7,984 nucleotides of DNA, from assembly GCA_947624455.1 (NCBI GenBank), contig CANQKL010000072.1, positions 1-7,984 of the forward strand, in the 5' to 3' direction. The DNA is from an uncultured Clostridia bacterium. Its GTDB lineage: Bacteria; Bacillota; Clostridia; UMGS1883. The notes beneath the pieces were generated by a model. That model searched no databases. It was not told where the DNA came from and saw only the letters and a program-made list of their open reading frames with translations. The position numbers and the translations under genes are program-made. Below, in pieces: positions 1 to 6,314 of the stretch; positions within the stretch are counted from its first letter, which is position 1, and every line of letters begins with the position of its first letter.

Positions 1-1704
1 GGGAGAATAAGTTGAAAAGTATATCTTGTTTGCCTTTTCGTCAAACTCCAGATAGCGGAAGAAGCCGTTGCCGCCGTTGTAGGCAAACTGATAGTCCGCC
101 AGCATACTTATGACATCCCCGCCGTCGTCGTTTTTAAGTATCTCAACTCCGCTTCCATGGCTGTGACCGCCAACCATCATGAACACCTGGGGATACTTTT
201 TGACAATGTTCCACAGTTCCTTGCCGTTATCGCTGAGCTGCACGGCGGAAGGGTCGGTAGGCGAACAGTTCTGAAGATCATGAGTCGTCACGATAGTGGG
301 GCAGTTAGGATACTCCTTCAGCACGCTCTCGAGCCAGGCCTCGTCCGCGGCCAGCCAGTGAACGTTTTCGTTGCCGCCGGAGCTGCTGCCTGTGCAGGAA
401 AGGGAGATCACAAGGTAATCATAGCTTCCCGCCCTTAAAAACATATAGGAGCTGTTCTGATCGTTGTTGGGCGAGTTGGTCAGGTACCAGCCGGTCCTGC
501 GCTTGAAGGCCGTACTCTTTCCGCTGAAGCTGTTCCAGTAGTTGTGAATGCCCGAACTCCAGCCGTCGTGGTTGCCCTGCTGGACAAGGAGCTTTATCCC
601 AGCGTCGGGCAGGCGGTAAAAAGCTTCGCGGGCGTTGACATACTGCTGGTCCACATTGTTGTCGTCCACCACGTCGCCAAGGTGGATAACGCCCACGGTG
701 TTGAACCTGTCGGCGGATTCGATTATCCCGTCGATGGCCTTATTCATAACATCGGGACGGAACTCAATGGTATTCTGAGTATCGGGCAGGAGAACGACGG
801 TATAGTTGTCGGGATCCTTGAGCTGATACTCCCGATTGCTGCCGTACTCGCCTAAATATTTTTCAGGCTCGGTTATGAGCCAATCCTTTTTTTCAAGGGG
901 CTGAGCGGTTATGCGCACCTCCTGGAGGCTGCCCTGGAGGAACTTGTCAAGACCGTTCCACCAGGAAGTACCCACATGGAAATGACCGTCGTTGGGGTCG
1001 GCGTACATTCCTTTCATTGCCGGGGTCACATAGTTGCGGAAGGCCTCGCAGCCGTTTACGTAAGTGCTTATCTCATTGCCGTCGGAGATGATAGCTATGT
1101 GGTACCACACTCCGCCCTCGTCCATAGACACTGACCAGGCCGCGCTGCCCATCCAGTGACTGTCGTCGGCGTTGGAGGTGACAAACTGTATCTCCTTACA
1201 GTTCGAGATGGCGGTATACATGGTTCCCTGTTCGCCCTCGGGTACGTTTTTAGCGCTGCCGCTGCGGCGCATGAGGCACATCCACTTGTCCTCAACTGTC
1301 CAGTCCAGTGGGAAATAATAGAGATATTCCATGGTGTAGCCGTTGCGGAAAGTCTCTTTATTTATGGGCGCGCCGTCCACGGTGACAAAATCAGCGCCGA
1401 CCTTGCCCTTTGTATCGCCGTCAAATATCATGCTGCCGCCCTGGCCCGTCATGCTGTCATCGGAGAACGTAAGGTACTCATTCCAGTCCCCGCTGCCGAA
1501 AGTTTCCATTTTAAGGTCGTTCCCGCTGCCGCTCTGGTCGGCGATAATAAGGCTGGCGTCGCCTATCTGGCCGGACTTCACGCCCTCGCGGCCAAACTTC
1601 CAGTAAGCGGTCACGTTTATCTCCCCCTCCACGGCCATGGCGGGAACCGCGGCCAACGCCATTATACCCGCCGTAATACAGCAAATAAGTTTTTTCAGTT
1701 TCAT
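1..1704 (-). CDS. Secreted LamG-domain metallophosphoesterase (partial, 3' end outside window)
   Basis: The frame is open from an ATG at 1704-1702 to base 1, giving 568 visible residues with no stop, so the C-terminus is missing. Residues 1-24 form a signal peptide (MKLKK, hydrophobic core, A22-M23-A24 cleavage site), so the protein is exported. About residues 30-285 look like a LamG/concanavalin-type jelly roll, with the hallmark W200-Y-H-I-A and Y215-V-N-G218 elements. From about 300 a calcineurin-like metallophosphoesterase core follows: D308-T-Q310, G343-D344, G377-N-H-D380, T474-H475-D476 and G513-H514-S-H516. These are the expected dinuclear-metal ligands, with Gln in place of the usual His in the first motif. 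The family hydrolyses phosphomono- or diesters; the substrate cannot be told from sequence. The LamG part may bind a glycan or target the enzyme to a surface. It starts 14 bases after araA with a strong ribosome binding site, so it is probably co-transcribed. A C-terminal anchor or dockerin could lie beyond the window. Confidence 0.88.
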   Translation of the reverse strand, partial: MKLKKLICCITAGIMALAAVPAMAVEGEINVTAYWKFGREGVKSGQIGDASLIIADQSGSGNDLKMETFGSGDWNEYLTFSDDSMTGQGGSMIFDGDTKGKVGADFVTVDGAPINKETFRNGYTMEYLYYFPLDWTVEDKWMCLMRRSGSAKNVPEGEQGTMYTAISNCKEIQFVTSNADDSHWMGSAAWSVSMDEGGVWYHIAIISDGNEISTYVNGCEAFRNYVTPAMKGMYADPNDGHFHVGTSWWNGLDKFLQGSLQEVRITAQPLEKKDWLITEPEKYLGEYGSNREYQLKDPDNYTVVLLPDTQNTIEFRPDVMNKAIDGIIESADRFNTVGVIHLGDVVDDNNVDQQYVNAREAFYRLPDAGIKLLVQQGNHDGWSSGIHNYWNSFSGKSTAFKRRTGWYLTNSPNNDQNSSYMFLRAGSYDYLVISLSCTGSSSGGNENVHWLAADEAWLESVLKEYPNCPTIVTTHDLQNCSPTDPSAVQLSDNGKELWNIVKKYPQVFMMVGGHSHGSGVEILKNDDGGDVISMLADYQFAYNGGNGFFRYLEFDEKANKIYFSTYSP

Positions 1705-1712
1705 ACCTCTTC

Positions 1713-1717
1713 CCTCC
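1713..1717 (-). promoter_or_regulatory. Ribosome binding site of the metallophosphoesterase gene
   Basis: The minus strand reads GGAGG eight bases before the ATG at 1704, just after the araA stop codon (TAG at 1721-1719). It fixes the start of the exported phosphoesterase, whose first residues form a proper signal peptide, and supports translation from an araA read-through transcript. Confidence 0.75.
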
Positions 1718-1718
1718 T

Positions 1719-3185
1719 CTATCTGTTTAACTTATAGTATATATCGTTGTACATTATTTCCTTTTTGAACTCGGGAATGGTAGTATTTTCGTCTATAACA
1801 AGGAATTCTATCCCGGCTATCTCAGCGAAGTCGCGGAGATTTTCCACTGTTAGCGCGTTGGAAAGGCAGGTGTGATGGGCCCCTCCGGCCAATATCCAAG
1901 CTTCGGCGCCGGTTGCCAGATCGGGCATAGGCTTCCACAGCACCCTCGCCACCGGGAGCTTTGGCATTTTCTTCTTTATCTTCGTCATGTCCACAACGGC
2001 GCAGACCATTCTGAACCTGTCCCCCATATCCAGCAGCGTCACAGCCACAGCTCGGCCCTGCTGACCGTCGAACACCAGTCGGGCGGGATCCTCCTTGCCG
2101 CCGATGCCAAGGGGATGGACTTCGATTTTCGGCTTCTCCGCGGCAATAGTGGGGCAAACCTCCAGCATATGGGCGCCAAGTACCATTTCCTTCCCCTTTT
2201 CGAGGTGGTATGTATAGTCCTCCATAAAAGCGGCGCCGCCCTCAAGTCCCTGGGCCATATACTTCATCACCGCCGTGAGGGCCGAGGTTTTCCAGTCTCC
2301 CTCGGCGCCAAAGCCATAACCGTCGGCCAGCAGGTTCTGGACAGCGAGGCCCGGAAGCTGACGCAGGCCGTGAAGATCCTCGAAGGTATCGGTAAAAGCG
2401 CCGAAGCCTCCCTCCTCCAAAAACCTCCTTATGCCGCACTCGTATCTGGCCTGAAGGCGCACGGCGTCTTTATTGTCAGTGTTAAAGTCATACTTTTTGG
2501 CGTACTCGTCCATTTTGGCATCGACCTCGGCCTCGGTGACGGAGTCGATAACTTTTACCAGATCTCCCATTCCGTAGCCGTTTACGCTCCAGCCCAGCTT
2601 GATCTGGGCCTCCACCTTATCGCCCTCGGTTACCGCCACCTCACGCATATTGTCGCCAAAACGCGCTACCTTGAGATTCTTGCTGTAGTCCCAGGCCGCC
2701 GCCGCCCGCATCCATGAGCCTATTTTATCAATCACATCCTGATTCTGCCAGTGGCCCACTACCACCTTACGGCGAATTCCCATCCTGCTCACTATAAAGC
2801 CGTGTTCGCGGTCGCCGTGGGCGGATTGATTCAGATTCATAAAGTCCATGTCAATGGTATCCCAGGGTATCTCGCGGTTATACTGGGTGTGGAGGTGGAG
2901 CATAGGCTTCTGCAAAGCCTTAAGGCCCGCGATCCACATTTTAGAGGGCGAAAACACGTGCATCCACATAATGACGCCGGCGCAGTTTTTGTCATAGTTT
3001 GCCTCGGCGATAACATTCGTTATCTCATCCGGCAGCGTCACAAGCCCCTTGGAGACTACCTTGCAGGGCAGCTTTGAGCTGAGGTATTCGCTGATTTCCC
3101 GACTGTGAGCCTCCATTTCGGCGAAAGCGTCGGTGCCGTAGAGATGCTGGCCCCCGGTAATGAACCAAAATTCCTTGTTCTTCAT
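1719..3185 (-). CDS. araA: L-arabinose isomerase
   Basis: Cytoplasmic Mn-dependent aldose-ketose isomerase that converts L-arabinose to L-ribulose, the first step of arabinose catabolism. The 488-residue product is close to the usual 490-500 and appears complete. The N-terminus (FWFITGGQHLYG, residues 6-17) is the family signature. The metal and catalytic residues are present: E295 in GAEGDWKT, E322 in MEDYTYH, H339 in GAHMLEVCP and the H437-H438 pair in GGAHHT. They correspond to E306, E333, H350 and H450 of the E. coli enzyme with an almost constant offset of 11. The ATG at 3185 is preceded by AGGAAGGAG. The kinase and epimerase of the pathway (araB, araD) and a regulator are not in this window. 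The next gene downstream is the secreted LamG-phosphoesterase 14 bases away; upstream is an unrelated wall-type gene. Some family members also act on D-galactose (tagatose formation), which the sequence does not exclude. Confidence 0.97.
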   Translation of the reverse strand: MKNKEFWFITGGQHLYGTDAFAEMEAHSREISEYLSSKLPCKVVSKGLVTLPDEITNVIAEANYDKNCAGVIMWMHVFSPSKMWIAGLKALQKPMLHLHTQYNREIPWDTIDMDFMNLNQSAHGDREHGFIVSRMGIRRKVVVGHWQNQDVIDKIGSWMRAAAAWDYSKNLKVARFGDNMREVAVTEGDKVEAQIKLGWSVNGYGMGDLVKVIDSVTEAEVDAKMDEYAKKYDFNTDNKDAVRLQARYECGIRRFLEEGGFGAFTDTFEDLHGLRQLPGLAVQNLLADGYGFGAEGDWKTSALTAVMKYMAQGLEGGAAFMEDYTYHLEKGKEMVLGAHMLEVCPTIAAEKPKIEVHPLGIGGKEDPARLVFDGQQGRAVAVTLLDMGDRFRMVCAVVDMTKIKKKMPKLPVARVLWKPMPDLATGAEAWILAGGAHHTCLSNALTVENLRDFAEIAGIEFLVIDENTTIPEFKKEIMYNDIYYKLNR

Positions 3186-3195
3186 ATAACATAAG

Positions 3196-3204
3196 CTCCT
3201 TCCT
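3196..3204 (-). promoter_or_regulatory. Ribosome binding site of araA
   Basis: The minus strand reads AGGAAGGAG ending ten bases before the araA ATG at 3185. It supports that start codon, which also gives the conserved family N-terminus. Confidence 0.65.
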
Positions 3205-3236
3205 ATAATTTTACCGTTTCAAAAGGGAAAAGGTTC

Positions 3237-3252
3237 GGGCGGACGGCCGCCC
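3237..3252 (-). terminator. Short GC hairpin after the murE-argB stop codon; possible weak terminator
   Basis: Directly after the TAA stop of the fusion gene (3255-3253) the minus strand has GGGCGG, loop CCGT, CCGCCC: a perfect six-base-pair GC stem with a four-base loop. The following sequence, GAACCTTTTCCCTTTT, is pyrimidine-rich, but its U runs begin five bases after the stem and are interrupted. It may attenuate or end the upstream operon, or only protect the mRNA 3' end. The 67-base gap (3186-3252) is the largest in the window and the most natural place for a transcript boundary, but I could not find a convincing -35/-10 pair for araA in it. Confidence 0.4.
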
Positions 3253-5601
3253 TTATTTGTCGCGTTTTATGGTCGTGCCGACCTTTTTGGCCGATATGAG
3301 ACACGATATTAGGTTGTTTTTTACCTTACCGTTGAGGATCTCGACCTCGGAGACTCCGTTTTCCACAGCCTCCACGATGTTGCCGAGTTTAGGTATCATT
3401 CCCCCGCCAACGAAGCCATTTTCAATGAGCAGCCTTGCCTTGCTGGAGCTGAGGGATTCCACAACAGTTTTTTCGTTGTTTTTATCAATAAATATGCCGT
3501 TGACGTCGGTTATGAACACAAGCTTATCCGCCATGAGCTTACGGGCGACCGCTGTAGCCGCGTCGTCGGCGTTGACGTTGAGGGGTTCGCCCTCCGGGCC
3601 GGAGCTGACGGGAGATACTACCACAACATAGCCAGCGTCGAGAAGCTGGTCTATGAGCCGAGTCCGCACCTCGGTTATCTCCCCCACAAAGCCGATATCC
3701 GCCCCGTCCACGCTTTTGCGCCGGGCGGAAATAGTACCCCCATCCCGTCCGCTGATGCCGACGGCCTTTACGTTGCACGCCGATATGGCGCCCACAAGCT
3801 TTTTGTTCACTCCGCCGCTGAGGGCCATTTCTACGTACTTTATTTCCTCCTCGCCGGTGACCCGGTAGCCTTTTTCAAATCGGCTCTCCAGCCCCAGCCT
3901 GGACAAAAGGGCGCTTATCTCCTTGCCGCCGCCGTGGACCACCGTCACCCTCGCGCCCACCATGGACAGCAGAGAGATATCCTCCATCAGCGAACGGGTC
4001 AGCGTCTCGTCCTCCATTACGCTTCCGCCAAGCTTTACCACAACGTTGCGGCCGTACAGCCGGTGAAGGGCCGGAAGTATGTCCTGAAAGCCCTTTATTT
4101 TTTCCGTGGCGTGGATCACGTCGTACTCGTCAAGAAATTTTTTTGCGTATTCCACGTCGCTGGGGCAGTCGATATACTGAATCCCCCGCTTTTGCCGAGT
4201 CTCGTCGCCTTTGCCGGTAACAAGGATTACCGTCGGTTCGCCGCAGTCCATAATGGATCTGCGTATTGCCTCGCCCCGGTCGTCTATTATTTCATACTCG
4301 CCCCCCTCGGCTGCCACATATCCCGCAATCTCTCGGGATATCTGGGACACGGGTTCCTCGCCGGGATCCTCCTCGGTAATATACACCTTTTTGGAATACC
4401 GCCCGGCTATGATGCCCAGATCTCTCCGCCGGTCAAAGGCTTTTTTTCCGGGGCAGCCAAAGACCGCCGCTATGGCCCGGCCCGGATATTCTTTTCTAAC
4501 AGAGGCGAACAGATTCTCAAAGCTCAGCTTGTTATGAGCATAGTCTACTATGACCGTAACGGTCTTGTCGGCGTTGGAATAGACCTCCATCCGGCCCTTG
4601 CTCCTGGCCTTCATCAGTCCGGTGAGCATATATCTGCTGTCTATGCCCAGCGCCATGGTTATGCCTATGGCGGCAAGGGCGTTTTCCACATTAAAAAGGC
4701 CGGGAATGGTGAGGGTGAACTCCATGTCGAAGTCCTTTGTCTTTACCATGAAGGCCGTATCGTTTTCCGTTTTATGCACGCCGTAGGCAAAAATATCGGC
4801 GTCCGCCCGCTTCTGAGAAAAGGTTATCACCCTTTTCGCGGCCTTAGCCGCCTCCACAACTTCATCGGCGCGGTCGCAGTCCAGATTTATTACAGCGGTG
4901 GAACAGCTCTCAAAGAGCCGGAGCTTCGACTTAAAATAATCCTCAAAGTCCGGATGCTCGATTGGACTTATATGATCCAGACCTATATTCAAAAAGCAGC
5001 CGACAGTAAAACCCACTCCCAGCACACGGTCATATTTCAGGGCCTGGCTGGAAACCTCCATGGTCAAATAATCTATGCCGCTTTTCACGGCGTTATCAAA
5101 GTGGCGGTGGAGTTCAAAGGGTTCGGGAGTCGTTATGTGGCTTTCAAAGTTCTCCACTCCGTCGTAGGTGTCGATGGACGAGATTATGGCCGACTCCTTC
5201 TTCCCCTGAGCCCTGAGCGCCTCGTCCAGAATATATTTCACAAAATAGGCCGTCGTGCTTTTGCCCTTGGTGCCGGTGATCCCCACAAGATTAAGCTTGC
5301 TCCAGGCGTTATCGTAATAGTAGTTGGCCATCAGCGCCATTGCCCGGCGCACGTCGTCCACAAGGATAAAGTCAGCCTCGCAGTCCCGTTTTTGCTCGGA
5401 GACATAGGCCACGGCGCCCTTCTCAATGGCTTCCTTCAAATATTGGTCTTTGAAATGGGCGCCCTTGCACAGGAGAAGGGCGCCTGGCCGAACATCGCCC
5501 GAGTCGCAGGAAATATATTCTATCCGGCGTCCCATGTCCCCCCGGCTTTCAGTCTTAAGGCCCCCACTTTCAAACAGTTCCGTAAAATCTCTCAATATCA
5601 T
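3253..5601 (-). CDS. Fusion of MurE-type Mur ligase with acetylglutamate kinase-type (ArgB) domain
   Basis: A 782-residue, two-enzyme protein. Residues 1-495 are a Mur ligase of the MurE type: N-terminal substrate domain (CDSGDVRPG, 32-40, where MurE usually has DSR), P-loop GTKGKST 110-116 with K114, TTP 157-159, MEVSSQAL 181-188, D209-H210, the expected carbamylated Lys at K226, and VDYAH 352-356. MurE adds the third amino acid to UDP-MurNAc-L-Ala-D-Glu in the cytoplasm. The amino-acid pocket is unusual: EDPG (411-414) where DNPR marks diaminopimelate enzymes, and GKGDE (463-467) for GKGHE. Residues about 500-782 are a complete N-acetylglutamate kinase domain: KLGG 523-526, VHGGG 555-559, GYRVT 578-582, NVNADDAA 675-682, TDV 698-700 and GGMIPK 733-738. 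ArgB phosphorylates the gamma-carboxylate of N-acetylglutamate on the way to ornithine. The reading frame crosses the junction cleanly, with no internal Met near the start of the kinase. The ATG overlaps the racemase stop (ATGA), indicating translational coupling. The domain calls are firm; the physiological substrates are inferred. Confidence 0.9.
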   Translation of the reverse strand: MILRDFTELFESGGLKTESRGDMGRRIEYISCDSGDVRPGALLLCKGAHFKDQYLKEAIEKGAVAYVSEQKRDCEADFILVDDVRRAMALMANYYYDNAWSKLNLVGITGTKGKSTTAYFVKYILDEALRAQGKKESAIISSIDTYDGVENFESHITTPEPFELHRHFDNAVKSGIDYLTMEVSSQALKYDRVLGVGFTVGCFLNIGLDHISPIEHPDFEDYFKSKLRLFESCSTAVINLDCDRADEVVEAAKAAKRVITFSQKRADADIFAYGVHKTENDTAFMVKTKDFDMEFTLTIPGLFNVENALAAIGITMALGIDSRYMLTGLMKARSKGRMEVYSNADKTVTVIVDYAHNKLSFENLFASVRKEYPGRAIAAVFGCPGKKAFDRRRDLGIIAGRYSKKVYITEEDPGEEPVSQISREIAGYVAAEGGEYEIIDDRGEAIRRSIMDCGEPTVILVTGKGDETRQKRGIQYIDCPSDVEYAKKFLDEYDVIHATEKIKGFQDILPALHRLYGRNVVVKLGGSVMEDETLTRSLMEDISLLSMVGARVTVVHGGGKEISALLSRLGLESRFEKGYRVTGEEEIKYVEMALSGGVNKKLVGAISACNVKAVGISGRDGGTISARRKSVDGADIGFVGEITEVRTRLIDQLLDAGYVVVVSPVSSGPEGEPLNVNADDAATAVARKLMADKLVFITDVNGIFIDKNNEKTVVESLSSSKARLLIENGFVGGGMIPKLGNIVEAVENGVSEVEILNGKVKNNLISCLISAKKVGTTIKRDK

Positions 5602-6305
5602 TCGCTATCACCCTTCAGTCTGGCTCCGCAGAGCGTTATGCAGCGTTCGACAAGAACCTTCATCGCGTCTACATAATAGCTGTCCAGCTCGTGATTCGCC
5701 CGAAAAACGCTTAGCTCGGTACAGGCCAGGATCGCCCCGTCGCAGCCGTTTTTCTTGAGGAACAGATCCACGGCGGCAAAGTCATCCCGATCCCCTTTTT
5801 CCCCGGCCTTTATCTGGTCATAGATAATACGCATGACGATTTTTTGGTGCTTTTCGTCGGGTTCAAAGGCCTCGAGGCCCAAATTTTCCAGAGCTTTGCG
5901 ATAAAGCCCTGTTCTGAGCGTGCCGTCGGTGGCAAGAATACCAACTTTCTTTATGTCCGGTTTGCGGGCAATATGGGCGGCGGCTTCCTCCACCATATTC
6001 ACCACAGGGATATCCACGGCGTTTTCAACGTCGGAGATAAAGCAGTGGCTGGTGTTGCAGGGAATGGCGAGTACGTCGGCCCCCGCCTGGCGCAGCTTGC
6101 GCGCGTCCGCGGCCAATAGCGTCCTTACTTCAGCGGTATCTCCCGACTCTATGGCGGCGGTGCGGTCAGGCATGGAGGCGTGGCTGTAAATCAGGACGTC
6201 GAGATGATCCTGGTCGCGCCTGGCGTCGGTGAACTCTATCAGTTCCCTGTACATGACCTGCGTGGCCTCCGGCCCCATGCCTCCTATTATTCCAAGTGTA
6301 AGCAT
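5598..6305 (-). CDS. Aspartate/glutamate racemase family protein, probably aspartate racemase
   Basis: A 235-residue PLP-independent racemase of the Asp/Glu racemase family, with the usual length of about 230-240. The N-terminus LGIIGGMGPEAT (4-15) and SHASMPDRTAAI (41-52) match the aspartate racemase branch rather than MurI glutamate racemase. The two catalytic cysteines are C83 in IPCNTSH and C195 in LACTELS, which remove and return the alpha proton from opposite faces. The expected reaction is L-Asp to D-Asp in the cytoplasm. The gene starts nine bases after a D-aspartate-ligase-like gene and overlaps the next gene by four bases, so it probably supplies D-Asp for that ligase. The start ATG at 6305 is preceded at seven bases by AGGA, which overlaps the stop of the upstream gene. 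Specificity for Asp over Glu or another amino acid is inferred from motifs and neighbours. Confidence 0.88.
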   Translation of the reverse strand: MLTLGIIGGMGPEATQVMYRELIEFTDARRDQDHLDVLIYSHASMPDRTAAIESGDTAEVRTLLAADARKLRQAGADVLAIPCNTSHCFISDVENAVDIPVVNMVEEAAAHIARKPDIKKVGILATDGTLRTGLYRKALENLGLEAFEPDEKHQKIVMRIIYDQIKAGEKGDRDDFAAVDLFLKKNGCDGAILACTELSVFRANHELDSYYVDAMKVLVERCITLCGARLKGDSE

Positions 6306-6314
6306 AAAAGGGTC

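Noticed and set aside
157..1737. Several plus-strand open frames (such as 157-438, 544-855 and 1156-1737)
   Set aside because: All are antisense to the LamG-phosphoesterase, which is continuous on the minus strand with a signal peptide and metal motifs.
1872..2717. 281-codon open frame on the plus strand
   Set aside because: It is antisense to araA, whose conserved residues are intact, and its product has no recognisable family features.
3211..3230. Catabolite-repression (cre)-like sequence TTGAAACGGTAAAAT before araA
   Set aside because: The central CG of the cre consensus is displaced by one base and the right half lacks the required CA, so the match is not better than chance in an AT-rich gap.
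3253..5601. Two separate genes wrongly merged by a sequence error
   Set aside because: The frame runs through the linker without a stop, no Met or ribosome binding site is present near the kinase start, and the linker itself resembles the natural N-terminus of a long ArgB.
3934..5676. 580-codon open frame on the plus strand
   Set aside because: It lies antisense to the Mur ligase-kinase gene, its product is low in recognisable motifs, and the minus strand holds all the catalytic signatures. It is a by-product of codon use in the real gene.
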